Shown one piece after another: positions 8,621 to 17,782 of a stretch of DNA of 64,000 nt. Source of the DNA: Brevundimonas diminuta 3F5N (GTDB lineage: Bacteria > Pseudomonadota > Alphaproteobacteria > Caulobacterales > Caulobacteraceae); contig NZ_FUIE01000020.1 of NCBI RefSeq assembly GCF_900163625.1, positions 124,001 to 188,000 on the forward strand. Reading direction: 5' to 3'. How positions within the stretch are numbered: the first letter of the stretch is position 1; every line of letters begins with the position of its first letter. Below the pieces are notes generated by a model that saw only the letters and a program-made list of their open reading frames with translations, was not told the origin of the DNA and ran no database searches. Position numbers and translations under genes: made by a program.

Positions 8621-11600
8621 CCGACACACCTCCGCCTCACGAAACGGGCGCAGACGTCGCCGATACGCCAGCCAAGAAGGCCAAGCGCAAGCGCACCCGC
8701 CTGCAACTGGCGGCCTTCATCGCGGGCGCGACCTTCGCCGGTCTGTTGGCTCTGATCGTCGTCGCCCTGGTAGGCGGGCGAATGTATCTGGTGTCCGATG
8801 CGGGGCGCGAACTGATCACCAGCTTCGTCGCAGGCAAGAAGATCAGCCGTTACGGCCGCATCAACGTCGAGGGGCTGCAGGGCGACCTGTTCAACGACTT
8901 CCGTCTGAAGCGCGTCACCGTGACCGACGAGAAGGGCGTTTGGCTGGAAGCCACGGACGTCCGCGTTGACTGGTCCTACTGGCCTCTGCTGGCGCGGCGC
9001 TTCCACGCGACGGAAATCAGCGCGGGCCAGATTCGTCTGTTGCGCCGCCCCGAGTTGGAGCCGCCGAGCGAACCGGGCGGGCCCCAGGCCATCTCCATCG
9101 ACATCGACCGTTTCAGCGCCAATGTCGAACTGCTGGAAGGCTTCTCCAAGGAATACGGCCGCTGGACCCTCAGCGGCGACGCCGCCATTCCGCGCAAGGG
9201 CGTCAAGACCGCCAACGTCAACGCCTACAGCCTGAACCGCAAGGGCGACTATCTGCGTCTGGCCGCCGCCTTCGGCGACAAGCCCGAAGACCTGCGCGTC
9301 AATCTGCGCGCCAATGAAGCCCAGGGCGGCCCGATCGCCGGATCGCTGGGCTATTCGCCAGATCAGCCCTTCTCGGCCGTCGCCGTGGTCAACGGCGAGG
9401 TCATCGACGTGGCTGTTCAGACCGGCCAGTTCCGCCCCCTGCTGGTGCAAGGAAGCTATGGCGACAACGGCGCCAAGGTGTCGGGTTACGCCGACTTCTC
9501 CGGCTCCGACCTGCTGGAGCCCTTCGTGGAGCGTATCGGCCGCACCGCCCGCTTCGGTTTCGCCATGACGCCGGACGCCAAGCGCGAAGGCTATCAGGGC
9601 GTGGCCTGGCGCCTGTACGCCGACAACATCCAATCCAGCGCGCGCGGTCTGATCCGCACCACGGACAACACCTCGCCAGACGGCATCAGCCTGGAGTTGA
9701 ACACCCCGTCGCTCAGCCGCCTAGTGGGCAGCCCTATCGCCGGTCCGGCGGCCTATACGGGCGTGTTCAAGGGCGACGCCCAGGTGTGGAGCCTGCAAGG
9801 CTCGGCCAGCTTGCTGAACGCCGACATCGCCTCCTATCGCGCCACGCGCATCTCCGGCCCGGTCAACATCGCCGCCAACAAGGGCCGCATCGATGTGACG
9901 ACCGATGTGCGCGCCGTCGGCGGCTCTGCGGCCGGCATCATCGGCGGGCTGCTGGGCTCTGCGCCGCGCATTCAGATGGAAGGCACGCGCATGGCGGACG
10001 GCGCCATGCTGCTGAAGAAGATCGACGCGCGCGGCCAGGGTCTGACCCTGACCGGCTCGGGCGGACGCAGCCTGAACGGCGGCCTGAACTTCACCGGCCG
10101 GGCGGACCTGACCGACCTGTCGCGCATCCAGCCCGGCGCGCGCGGCGCCTTCGGCGGTCCGATCCGCGCAGCTTCGGCCAAAACGGGCGCGCCCTGGACC
10201 CTCAGCTTCGACGGGCGCGGTTCGCGCATGGCTATCGGCATGGAAGAGCTGGACCGCCTGCTGGGCGCCGCGCCGCGACTGCAACTGGCCGGCTCGATGA
10301 ACGGCGGCGTCATCTCCATCAATCGCGGCGAACTGACCGGCGCCGCCGGACGCGCGGGCGCCAAGGGCCTGATCGAGGGGCCCAAGCTGCGGCTGGCGCT
10401 GGACTGGAACGCCCAAGGCCCCTTCGGCGTCGGCCCGGTCGCCATCGACGGCGCCATGTCGGGCGACGGGGCCCTGACCGGCACCCTGGCCCAACCGCGC
10501 GCCGACCTGCGCGCCGCCTTCGACAAGGTGGCGGCGGGCGGTTTGACCCTGACCAACGCCGATCTGGTGCTCAGCTTCCGTAAGGGCGCCGACGCTTCGG
10601 ACGGGCGCGTGGTGCTAAACTCCGGCTCCAACTACGGACCGGCTCACGCCTCGGGCAACTTCTACCTGGGCGGACCGCGCCTGCGTCTGTCGGATGTCGA
10701 CGTGAACGCCGGCGGCGTGGCGGCCCAGGGCGATATCGCCCTGTCGAACAACTTCCCCTCCAGCGCGGACCTGACCTTCACCGCGCGTCAGGGCGCCTTC
10801 CTGGCCTCGGGCGAGGCCAACGGCCGTGTGCGTCTGACTGAAGGCGCAGGCGACCAGACCGCCGTGCTGGACGTCACCGGCCGCAACGTGCGCCTGACCG
10901 GTCAGGACTGGACCCTGCGCAACCTGTCGCTGAAGGGCCAGGGCACGCTGGACCGCCTGCCCTTCACCCTGGCGGCCGACGTGGGCGGCGCCAATCCGGT
11001 GCAGTTCAACGGCTCGGGCGAATACGCCCGCCAGGGACAGGCGCAGAGCCTGACCCTGCGCGGCGGCGGCCGTGTGCGTGAGATCGCCTTCACCACCCGC
11101 GCGCCCGCCGTTTTCGCCCTGAACGGCGACGGCCGCGTCGCCCGCCTGGACCTGGGCGTCGGCGGCGGCGTCCTGACCGGCGAACTGAAACAGGACAGCG
11201 AAGGCAGCGTCATCCAGGCCGACATGACCAATGTCGAAATGGGCTCTCTCGTCCCCGACTTGCGCGGTCAGGTGACGGGCCGTGTCTCGATGCAGGGTCA
11301 AGGCGACACGCTGCGCGGATCCGCCAATGTCGACCTCAAGCAACTGCGCAGCCTGGACGCGCCGCGCGGTCTGGCGGTCGACGGCACACTGAACGCCGAC
11401 CTGACCGGCGACGCCCTGCGCCTGCGCGCCGAAGCCCACAACGGCACGACCGTTCAGGCCACCGCCGACGTCACCCTGCCGGTCGAAACCTCGGCCGCGC
11501 CCCTGCGCCTGGCCATCGCCCGGACCGAGAACCTGTCGGGCCAGATCGCCATCCGCGGTCAGATCCAGCCCATCTGGGACCTGTTCCTGGGCGGCGCCCA

Positions 11601-12855
11601 ATCGCTGTCTGGTCAGGTGAACGGCCAGGCAACCCTGGCCGGCACCCTGAACGCGCCGCGCCTGAACGGGCGACTGGACCTGAATGAAGGCGCCTTCCGT
11701 GACGGGACGACGGGCCTGCGTCTCGAGAACATGACCCTGGCCAGCCGCTTCAACGACAGTCAGGCCGTGATCGAACGCTTCCAGGCCACCGACGGCGTGA
11801 AGGGCGAAGTGTCCGGCAGCGGCGACCTGGGCCTGCGTCAAGGCTCGCCCTCGACGCTGCGGCTGGAGCTGGCGCGCTTCCAGATCATCGACAACGACAT
11901 CGCCAAGGCGCGGGCCAACGGTCGCCTGACCGCGGTGCGCGGCGCCGATGGCAACATCCGCCTGACCGGCAATGTAAACATCGATGAGGCCGAGATTTCG
12001 CCTGACCTGCCCGGCTCTACCGGCATCGTCAAAATGGACGTGGTCGAAATCAACCGCCCCGGCGGCGACACCGTCGAGACCGAGAAGAAGGCCGCCGCCG
12101 GTCCGCAGATCGGCCTGGACCTGACGCTGACCGGGCGCGAGATCTACCTGCGCGGCCGGGGCCTGAACGTCGAGCTGCGCGCCGACGCCCGCGTGCGCGG
12201 CACCATCACCCAGCCCGAACTGAGCGGCACGGCCAATGTGGTGCGCGGCGATTATGAGTTCGCGGGCAAGCGTTTCGTCTTCAATGATCGCGGCTCGGTG
12301 ATCCTGTCCACCGATCCCGCGCGCATCCGCCTGAACCTGGAAGCCGTGCGCGAAGACCCGGCCCTGACAGCTGTCATCAAGGTCACGGGCACTGCCGTCT
12401 CGCCCAAGATCGAGCTGACCTCCACCCCCGACCTGCCCCAGGACGAAATCCTGTCGCAGGTGCTGTTCGGACGTTCGGCGGCGCAACTATCTCCGTTCGA
12501 GGCGGCCCAGTTGGCCTCGGCCGTGGCGTCCCTGGCCGGCGGCGGCGGCTTCGACGTGGTCGGCAACCTGCGCGAACTGGCCGGTCTGGACCGTCTGTCC
12601 TTCAGCGGCGAGGCTTCCAGCCTGACCGTCGCGGGCGGGCGCTACATCACCGACGACATCTATCTGGAGGTCATCGGCGGGGCCGAGCGCGGCGCAGCCG
12701 TCAATGTGGAGTGGCAAGTCCGTCGCAACCTGGCGATCACCTCCAAGTTCGGCGGCGAAGGCGACACCGCCCTGTCAGTCCGCTGGCGTCGCGAAGGCCC
12801 CCGCCCCGGCGGCGATCGTGGCGACCGCCGCCCCAACGCCGGCGCCCGACGCTAA
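8617..12855 (+). CDS. tamB: TamB (DUF490), inner-membrane anchored periplasm-spanning protein
   Basis: A 1412-residue protein of the AsmA/TamB bridge family. A short basic cytosolic segment (KKAKRKRTR) precedes one transmembrane helix (about residues 32-55). A very long, repetitive periplasmic beta region follows (EVLRVNL-, LTGS-, GTLxxPRxxG-type repeats), ending in the conserved C-terminal TamB domain with DPALTAVIKVTGTAVSPKIEL, LPQDEILSQVLFGR and DDIYLEVIGG. This elongated groove is thought to carry lipid between membranes and to act with TamA. It starts with TTG inside the tamA stop (TTGA); the next in-frame ATG lies after the transmembrane helix and would lose the anchor. The length fits the family (about 1250-1450). 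A strong terminator hairpin follows at once. Confidence 0.95.
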   Translation: MTDTPPPHETGADVADTPAKKAKRKRTRLQLAAFIAGATFAGLLALIVVALVGGRMYLVSDAGRELITSFVAGKKISRYGRINVEGLQGDLFNDFRLKRVTVTDEKGVWLEATDVRVDWSYWPLLARRFHATEISAGQIRLLRRPELEPPSEPGGPQAISIDIDRFSANVELLEGFSKEYGRWTLSGDAAIPRKGVKTANVNAYSLNRKGDYLRLAAAFGDKPEDLRVNLRANEAQGGPIAGSLGYSPDQPFSAVAVVNGEVIDVAVQTGQFRPLLVQGSYGDNGAKVSGYADFSGSDLLEPFVERIGRTARFGFAMTPDAKREGYQGVAWRLYADNIQSSARGLIRTTDNTSPDGISLELNTPSLSRLVGSPIAGPAAYTGVFKGDAQVWSLQGSASLLNADIASYRATRISGPVNIAANKGRIDVTTDVRAVGGSAAGIIGGLLGSAPRIQMEGTRMADGAMLLKKIDARGQGLTLTGSGGRSLNGGLNFTGRADLTDLSRIQPGARGAFGGPIRAASAKTGAPWTLSFDGRGSRMAIGMEELDRLLGAAPRLQLAGSMNGGVISINRGELTGAAGRAGAKGLIEGPKLRLALDWNAQGPFGVGPVAIDGAMSGDGALTGTLAQPRADLRAAFDKVAAGGLTLTNADLVLSFRKGADASDGRVVLNSGSNYGPAHASGNFYLGGPRLRLSDVDVNAGGVAAQGDIALSNNFPSSADLTFTARQGAFLASGEANGRVRLTEGAGDQTAVLDVTGRNVRLTGQDWTLRNLSLKGQGTLDRLPFTLAADVGGANPVQFNGSGEYARQGQAQSLTLRGGGRVREIAFTTRAPAVFALNGDGRVARLDLGVGGGVLTGELKQDSEGSVIQADMTNVEMGSLVPDLRGQVTGRVSMQGQGDTLRGSANVDLKQLRSLDAPRGLAVDGTLNADLTGDALRLRAEAHNGTTVQATADVTLPVETSAAPLRLAIARTENLSGQIAIRGQIQPIWDLFLGGAQSLSGQVNGQATLAGTLNAPRLNGRLDLNEGAFRDGTTGLRLENMTLASRFNDSQAVIERFQATDGVKGEVSGSGDLGLRQGSPSTLRLELARFQIIDNDIAKARANGRLTAVRGADGNIRLTGNVNIDEAEISPDLPGSTGIVKMDVVEINRPGGDTVETEKKAAAGPQIGLDLTLTGREIYLRGRGLNVELRADARVRGTITQPELSGTANVVRGDYEFAGKRFVFNDRGSVILSTDPARIRLNLEAVREDPALTAVIKVTGTAVSPKIELTSTPDLPQDEILSQVLFGRSAAQLSPFEAAQLASAVASLAGGGGFDVVGNLRELAGLDRLSFSGEASSLTVAGGRYITDDIYLEVIGGAERGAAVNVEWQVRRNLAITSKFGGEGDTALSVRWRREGPRPGGDRGDRRPNAGARR

Positions 12856-12857
12856 CC

Positions 12858-12900
12858 CGAGCAAGGCAGGCTGAGAGGCCGCCTTGCTCGCCTGTTTATT
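12858..12900 (+). terminator. Rho-independent terminator of tamA-tamB
   Basis: Perfect 10-bp arms CGAGCAAGGC (12858-12867) and GCCTTGCTCG (12881-12890) with a 13-nt loop are followed by a T-rich tract (CCTGTTTATTTTGTTC). It lies 3 bases after the tamB stop. The T-tract runs directly into the LexA box of the next gene. Confidence 0.85.
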
Positions 12901-12902
12901 TT

Positions 12903-12917
12903 GTTCTTGATTTGTTC
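12903..12917 (+). promoter_or_regulatory. LexA (SOS) box, GTTC-N7-GTTC
   Basis: The sequence GTTCTTGATTTGTTC matches exactly the alphaproteobacterial LexA consensus GTTC-N7-GTTC known from Caulobacter and Rhizobium. It ends 24 bases before the ATG of the radical SAM gene, a normal operator position. It is the only intergenic match I found in the window. The inference is that this gene belongs to the SOS regulon. Confidence 0.8.
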
Positions 12918-12941
12918 CAACTCATTCCGCATCCTGTGGAC

Positions 12942-14018
12942 ATGAGTAAGGCGATTAACGGACGCGGCGCACGCTCCAACGCCTCGGGTCGGTACGAAGC
13001 CGATCGACGCGAGGCCTACGACGACGGCTGGACGGATCAGGACGAGGCCGCAGCCCCGCTTCGCACCACCCTGTCCCCGGAACACGCCCGCACCATCATC
13101 GCCAAGAACACGAGTCCCGACGTCGGCTTCGATCGCTCCATCAACCCCTACAAGGGCTGCGAACATGGTTGCATCTACTGCTACGCCCGTCCGTCCCATG
13201 CCTGGATGGGCCTATCCCCGGGCCTGGATTTCGAGAGCCGGATCTTCTTCAAGCCGGACGCCGCGCGTCTGCTGGAACAGGAGCTCTCAAAGCCCCGATA
13301 CGTCTGCCGGCGCATCCACATAGGCGGCAACACCGACCCCTATCAGCCGGTCGAGCGCGAAACGAATTCGACCCGTTCGATCCTGGAGGTCATGCAGCGC
13401 TTCAACCACCCGTTCAGCATCATCACCAAGTCGGTGCTGATCGCGCGCGACGCAGACATCCTGGGCGACATGGGACAGCGGGGTCTGGCCTCGGCCTTCG
13501 TCTCCATCACCACCCTGGACCGCAGACTGGCGCGGGCGATGGAGCCGCGCGCCTCCACGCCCGCCAAGCGGCTGGAGGCCATCAGCCGCCTGGCCGAAGC
13601 CGGATGCCCGGTCGGCGTCGGCTTCGCCCCCGTCATTCCCGGCCTGAACGACCATGAACTCGAAGCCGTGCTGGAGGCGGCGCAGAAGGCCGGCGCGACC
13701 TCGGCCATGTATGTGACCCTTCGCCTGCCGCTCGAGATCAAGGATCTGTTCCGCGAATGGCTGGCTGATGCTCGCCCCGACCGCGCGGCGCGCGTGATGT
13801 CCCTGATCCGTCAGACGCGCGGCGGCAAGGACTACGACCCCGACTGGTCCCAGCGCATGAAGGGAACCGGCCCCGTCGCCGAACTGATCGCCACGCGCTT
13901 CAAGGCGGCGGCCAGGCGTTACGGTCTGGACGCGCCGCGCCAGCCGCTGGACATCACCCAGTTTCGCGTTCCCGCCGACGCCCGGCCGCAGTTGGAACTG
14001 TTCGACATTCCCGCCTGA
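12942..14018 (+). CDS. PA0069/SplB-type radical SAM protein, probably SOS-controlled
   Basis: A 358-residue iron-sulfur enzyme. The radical SAM cluster motif is C-x3-C-x2-C in KGCEHGCIYCYARP (around residues 70-80), preceded by the family segment NPYKGCEHGC. It belongs to the PA0069/Rv2578c family, distantly related to spore photoproduct lyase (SplB); further landmarks are YQPVERE, FSIITKS and a GVGFAPVIPGLND segment. The first ATG after the LexA box was chosen; the frame runs open further upstream but only as a shadow of tamB. The exact substrate of the family is not established; the SPL relation and the SOS box suggest a DNA or nucleotide damage role. It is monocistronic or leads into the hydrolase gene 46 bases downstream. 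Confidence 0.93.
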   Translation: MSKAINGRGARSNASGRYEADRREAYDDGWTDQDEAAAPLRTTLSPEHARTIIAKNTSPDVGFDRSINPYKGCEHGCIYCYARPSHAWMGLSPGLDFESRIFFKPDAARLLEQELSKPRYVCRRIHIGGNTDPYQPVERETNSTRSILEVMQRFNHPFSIITKSVLIARDADILGDMGQRGLASAFVSITTLDRRLARAMEPRASTPAKRLEAISRLAEAGCPVGVGFAPVIPGLNDHELEAVLEAAQKAGATSAMYVTLRLPLEIKDLFREWLADARPDRAARVMSLIRQTRGGKDYDPDWSQRMKGTGPVAELIATRFKAAARRYGLDAPRQPLDITQFRVPADARPQLELFDIPA

Positions 14019-14064
14019 CGCCGCCTAGGATGACGCTAAAGCTGGCAAGGTGAGGACCATCTCC

Positions 14065-14910
14065 ATGCGCGGAACCCGGATGATCATCGCCGCAGCCGCG
14101 GCCATCAGCGTCGGCGGTTGTTCCGTCAACGTGCCGGAAAACGCCTTCCTCTACCCCGATGCGCGTATCGCAGCCGAAAAGATCGAACTCACGCCCGGTC
14201 CCGCCATGCCGGAATCGGCGCAGACCCTGCCCCTGCCCTATGCTGGCGGTCAGTTGGCGACGACCCGACTGTCTTCCGCAAAAGGCGATCAGGCGCCGCT
14301 GATCCTGTTCTGCGGCGGCAACATGTTCCGGCAATCGGCCTATGGCGGACTGGTGGGCGAACAGCTGTCGGCTTTCGGCGACGTCCTGCTGTTCGACTAT
14401 CCCGGCTACGGCGCCTCGACCGGCGCTTCCGATATCGCCTCCATGAAGGCGGCTGTCGCAACCATGGCCGCTCATGCACGAACGATCGCTGACCGGGAGC
14501 AGCGACGTCTCATCCTGTGGGGACACTCCCTCGGCGGAACAGTTTGCGCCGAAGGGGCCGTGAACGCCAAGGCCGACGCTCTGGTGCTGGAGACGACGAC
14601 GCCGTCAGCCAACGCCGTCGTGCAGGAGACCCTGGGCTGGAAGCGGGTGCTGGTCCGCGTGCGCCTGGCTCAGCCACTGGCCGAGATCGATATTCCTTCG
14701 ACCCTTGCCGAATATCCCGGCCAAATCATCGTTCTGGAGGCCGGACGCGACACGGTGCTTCCGCCCGTCCTGAGCCGCCGCCTAGCCCAGGCGCTGATCG
14801 CCAAGGGACGGTCTGTCGACCACATGGTCTTCGCCGAAGCCGGCCACAACGACGTTCACAGCCAGGCTGACTTCAGGTCCCGAATGGCCGACGTTCTCAC
14901 CCATCCCTAA
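14065..14910 (+). CDS. Lipoprotein alpha/beta hydrolase
   Basis: A 281-residue serine hydrolase of the alpha/beta fold. The N-terminus MRGTRMIIAAAAAISVGGC is a lipoprotein signal (acyl-Cys at residue 19). The oxyanion strand is ILFCGGNMF, the nucleophile elbow is GHSLGGT, and the likely acid and His lie in EAGRDTVL and EAGHNDVHS near the end. The core resembles BAAT/YfhR-type hydrolases (FDYPGYGASTG). The start was set at the ATG because AAGGTGAGG sits 9 bases before it; the in-frame GTG at 14050 is part of that Shine-Dalgarno. It is probably an exported esterase or peptidase facing the periplasm. Substrate unknown. Confidence 0.88.
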   Translation: MRGTRMIIAAAAAISVGGCSVNVPENAFLYPDARIAAEKIELTPGPAMPESAQTLPLPYAGGQLATTRLSSAKGDQAPLILFCGGNMFRQSAYGGLVGEQLSAFGDVLLFDYPGYGASTGASDIASMKAAVATMAAHARTIADREQRRLILWGHSLGGTVCAEGAVNAKADALVLETTTPSANAVVQETLGWKRVLVRVRLAQPLAEIDIPSTLAEYPGQIIVLEAGRDTVLPPVLSRRLAQALIAKGRSVDHMVFAEAGHNDVHSQADFRSRMADVLTHP

Positions 14911-14930
14911 CCTGTTCGGCTTGATCGCAT

Positions 14931-16175
14931 CTAGCGCCGGAAGACGCCGACCAATTCGATGTGCGTCGACCAGATGAACTGGTCGATGGGCGTGACCTTC
15001 TCCAGCCGGAAACCGGCGTCGACCAGGACGCGCGCGTCGCGGGCGAAGGTCTGGGGATTGCAGGACACGCCGACGACGACCGACGCCTTGGTCCCCGGCA
15101 ATTGCTGAGTCTGCTCCAGAGCGCCTGCGCGCGGCGGGTCCATGACGATGGCCTCGCACCCCTTCAAGTCATAGGGCGACAGCGGACGACGGAACAGATC
15201 TCGCGCCTGGGCCTCGATCCCCTTCAGGCCCTGAGCCGTGCTGAGGCCCGCTTTCAGGGCGGCGATGGAGGCGGCGGCGGAATCGGCGGCCGTTACGCTG
15301 GCGATCTCGGCCAGAGGGAAGGTGAACGTGCCCGCCCCACAGAACAGGTCCGCGACCTTCTTGGCCCCCCTCACCGCCTCGACCGCGCGTTCGACCATGG
15401 CCGCTTCCGCAGCAGGCGAGGCCTGCAGGAAACCGCCCGCCGGCAAGGGCACGGACGCGCGTCCGAACCGCACGCGCGGCTGGCGCGCCATGACCAGCGT
15501 ATCGCCGTCCAGGCTGAGCCGCGCCAGATCGGCCTCGGCCGCCGCCGCAATGGCCAGCGCCGACTGGTCTCCATTCAGACCGCCCGAACGCTTCTCGACC
15601 CCCGTCACATCGACGTCCAGACCCGTGTCGGTCAGGGTCACGTGCAGAGTCGGCGCCGATTTCGGATGCCCCAAGAAGGGCGCCGCGACCTTGGCCAGGG
15701 CGGGCAGAGCCGCCGTCAGGTGCGGGTCCGACAACGGACAGTCCGTCAGCTCGACCACCCGCCATGACTTGCGCGCCTTAAAGCCCAGGACAACGCGACC
15801 GTCCGGGCCCTGACGCGCGTGCAGCGCCAGACGACGGCGGCTGGCCAACGGCGTCGCTACCGTCGCCTCAACCTCGGTTTCCAACCCCTCGCGCGCCAGC
15901 GTCTGGAGCACCACCTCACGCTTCCAGGCCAGATAGGGTTCATCAGCCCAATGCTGCAGCGGCGCGACCCCGCACTCGGCATAGGTCTGTGAATGGATCG
16001 GGCGTCGGTCGGGGCTGGCCTCGATCAGGTCGAACCGTTCAGCCCGGCCGTCCTTGACCTCGGCGGCGATCACCTCGCCCGGCAGGGCGCCCGGCACGAA
16101 GACCGGGCCGTTGGCGGTGTCGGCGATCCCGTCGCCCTGATGGCCCATGCGGGCGATGGTCAGCGTCTGCGTCAT
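14931..16175 (-). CDS. Class I SAM-dependent RNA m5U methyltransferase (RlmD/TrmA family)
   Basis: A 414-residue enzyme that methylates uridine C5 in rRNA or tRNA. An N-terminal TRAM-like beta domain (residues 1-55, MGHQGDGIADTANGPVFVPGALPGE) binds RNA. The Rossmann methyltransferase domain carries VADLFCGAGTFTFPLA (SAM binding), VMDPPRAG, and the catalytic SCNPQTFARD motif, in which Cys attacks C6 of uracil. The C-terminal IDQFIWSTHIELVGVF contains the general-base Glu region. The N-terminal [4Fe-4S] cysteines of classical RlmD are only partly evident, so I do not choose between RlmD, RlmC and TrmA. Convergent with the hydrolase gene, 20 bases apart. Housekeeping RNA modification. Confidence 0.92.
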   Translation of the reverse strand: MTQTLTIARMGHQGDGIADTANGPVFVPGALPGEVIAAEVKDGRAERFDLIEASPDRRPIHSQTYAECGVAPLQHWADEPYLAWKREVVLQTLAREGLETEVEATVATPLASRRRLALHARQGPDGRVVLGFKARKSWRVVELTDCPLSDPHLTAALPALAKVAAPFLGHPKSAPTLHVTLTDTGLDVDVTGVEKRSGGLNGDQSALAIAAAAEADLARLSLDGDTLVMARQPRVRFGRASVPLPAGGFLQASPAAEAAMVERAVEAVRGAKKVADLFCGAGTFTFPLAEIASVTAADSAAASIAALKAGLSTAQGLKGIEAQARDLFRRPLSPYDLKGCEAIVMDPPRAGALEQTQQLPGTKASVVVGVSCNPQTFARDARVLVDAGFRLEKVTPIDQFIWSTHIELVGVFRR

Positions 16176-16328
16176 GCAGCGGCTTCTAACGGCTTCCGCG
16201 TGAAAATCGAAACATGAACGAAGATGAACGCAGCGATCAAAAGCCGTTCAGCTTCACGGCCCTATCAATGGTTGCAACAGACGGCGACCTGATCCGTTCA
16301 GGTGCGGCATCCGGCGAAGGAAAAAACG

Positions 16329-16982
16329 ATGATCGCTCTCATCTCGAAAAAAGCCTCGGCCGCCGCCATCGCCGCCCTGGCCTGCGCCTCGGCTGTCGCC
16401 CTGCCCGGCGTCGCCTCAGCCCAAAGCTACGGCTATGACTATCCGCCCGCCTATGGTTACGGCAACAGCGGTTACAGCCAGGGAACCTACTATGATCCCT
16501 GCGCGCGTGATCAGCGTCAGCGCGCCACGACCGGCGGCCTGCTGGGCGCCGCCATCGGCGCCGTCGCCGGCTCGCAACTGGCCGCGCGCGGCCGCCGCAC
16601 CGAGGGCAGCGCTCTGGGCGGCGTCCTGGGCGCCGCGATCGGCGCCGGCGTGGGCAACAGCTCGGCCGCCTGCGACAGCCGTTATCGCCGCGACGCCAAC
16701 TACGGTTATCAGGGAACCTACGTCCCGCCGGCCTATGGTTACGACAACCGCGGTTATGACGACGGCCGCCGCTACGACGATCGCCGCGACGGCTACGACT
16801 ATTACCGTGACTATCCGCAAGCCATTGATCCGGGCTTCAGCCCCCAGACCAACAGCTACCAAGGCTATGGCGACGAATGCCGCCTGGCCGAGAGCAACAT
16901 CCGTCTTCCCGACGGTCGCATGGAGACGCGCTACGTCCGCTCCTGCCGCGACCAATCGGGCCGCTATCGCGTCGTCGATTAA
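16329..16982 (+). CDS. Glycine-zipper surface-antigen-like exported protein
   Basis: A 217-residue protein with a Sec signal (residues 1-32, ending GVASAQ). The N-terminal mature part and the C-terminal half are rich in Tyr, Gly, Asp and Arg (SYGYDYPPAYGYGNSGY, RGYDDGRRYDDRRDGYDYYRDY). Between them is a paired glycine zipper (GGLLGAAIGAVAGSQ and GGVLGAAIGAGVGNS), the 2TM motif of the 17-kDa surface antigen family, likely to embed in the outer membrane. A C-terminal module with two Cys (DECRLAESNIRLPDGR...YVRSCRD) resembles the conserved tail of such proteins. GAAGGA lies 8 bases before the chosen ATG; an earlier in-frame start at 16302 would spoil the signal peptide. Structural envelope role, details unknown. 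Confidence 0.88.
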   Translation: MIALISKKASAAAIAALACASAVALPGVASAQSYGYDYPPAYGYGNSGYSQGTYYDPCARDQRQRATTGGLLGAAIGAVAGSQLAARGRRTEGSALGGVLGAAIGAGVGNSSAACDSRYRRDANYGYQGTYVPPAYGYDNRGYDDGRRYDDRRDGYDYYRDYPQAIDPGFSPQTNSYQGYGDECRLAESNIRLPDGRMETRYVRSCRDQSGRYRVVD

Positions 16983-17014
16983 GTTTCAGCCCCCCTGTCA
17001 ATCGACGATGTGAA

Positions 17015-17042
17015 GAGGGCCGCCGGACATCCGGCGGCCCTC
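17015..17042. terminator. Bidirectional terminator hairpin
   Basis: A perfect 12-bp stem, GAGGGCCGCCGG (17015-17026) with CCGGCGGCCCTC (17031-17042) and a 4-nt ACAT loop, lies between convergent genes (glycine-zipper and tlyA). T-tracts are weak on both sides, but the stem is very stable. Confidence 0.7.
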
Positions 17043-17055
17043 AAATCGTTTGGGG

Positions 17056-17781
17056 TCAGGCTTTCTGCGCCCAGAGCAGAAACTCGACGTTGCCGTCGCC
17101 GCCCGTGATCGGGCTGTCGGCGACCTCGCGCACGATCCAGCCAGTCGCTTCCAGCCAGTCGCGCACCTTGGCTACGGCGGCGGCGTGCGCCTCCGGGTCC
17201 TTGACTACGCCCTTCTTGCCGACCGCCTTGGGGCCGTCCGCCTCGAACTGAGGCTTGACCAGGGTGATCAGATCAGCCCCCGGTGCGGCCAGATCGAGCG
17301 CCGTCGGCAGCACCTTCGACAGGCTGATGAAGCTGACGTCGCAAACGACCAGGGACGGCGCTTCGGTGATGACAGCAGGCGTCAGGTCGCGGGCGTCGGT
17401 CTTTTCCAGGTTCAACACGCGCGGATCGGCGGCGACTTTCGGATGCAGTTGCCCCGTGCCGACGTCCACGGCGAAGACGCGCGCAGCCCCGCGATCCAGA
17501 CAGACCTCGGTGAAGCCGCCCGTAGAAGCGCCGACGTCCAGCACGACCCGCCCCTCGGCCGCGACCGGCCACAGGTCCAGCGCCCGTTCCAGCTTCAAGG
17601 CGCCGCGCCCCACCCAACGATGGGCGGCCTCGGCCTCAATGACGGCGTCCTCAGCGACCTTTTCCGAAGGCTTGGCGACCGTGCGGCCATCCGCCTTCAC
17701 CAGCCCCGCCTCGATGGCTGCGCGGGCGCGGGCGCGGGTGTCGAAAACGCCCCGCGCGACGAGAAGCAAGTCGATCCTCAC
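17056..17781 (-). CDS. tlyA: TlyA family rRNA 2'-O-methyltransferase / haemolysin-like
   Basis: A 241-residue RNA methyltransferase. The N-terminal S4 RNA-binding domain (VRIDLLLVARGVFDTRARARAAIEAGLVKADG) is followed by an FtsJ-like Rossmann domain with the SAM-binding motif VVLDVGASTGGFTEV and the lysine and aspartate expected of the K-D-K-E catalytic set (for example VVCDVSFISL and TLVKPQFEA). Family members 2'-O-methylate 16S and 23S rRNA. I chose the GTG start at 17781, where S4 homology begins; the longer frame is derived from the adjacent repeat. The Shine-Dalgarno GGAGAAGG comes from the right at the edge of that inverted-repeat element. Convergent with the glycine-zipper gene across a terminator. 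Confidence 0.9.
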   Translation of the reverse strand: MRIDLLLVARGVFDTRARARAAIEAGLVKADGRTVAKPSEKVAEDAVIEAEAAHRWVGRGALKLERALDLWPVAAEGRVVLDVGASTGGFTEVCLDRGAARVFAVDVGTGQLHPKVAADPRVLNLEKTDARDLTPAVITEAPSLVVCDVSFISLSKVLPTALDLAAPGADLITLVKPQFEADGPKAVGKKGVVKDPEAHAAAVAKVRDWLEATGWIVREVADSPITGGDGNVEFLLWAQKA

Positions 17782-17782
17782 G

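Noticed and set aside
14050-14064. GTG start for the lipoprotein hydrolase
   Set aside because: This GTG lies inside the AAGGTGAGG Shine-Dalgarno of the ATG at 14065, which also gives the better lipoprotein signal.
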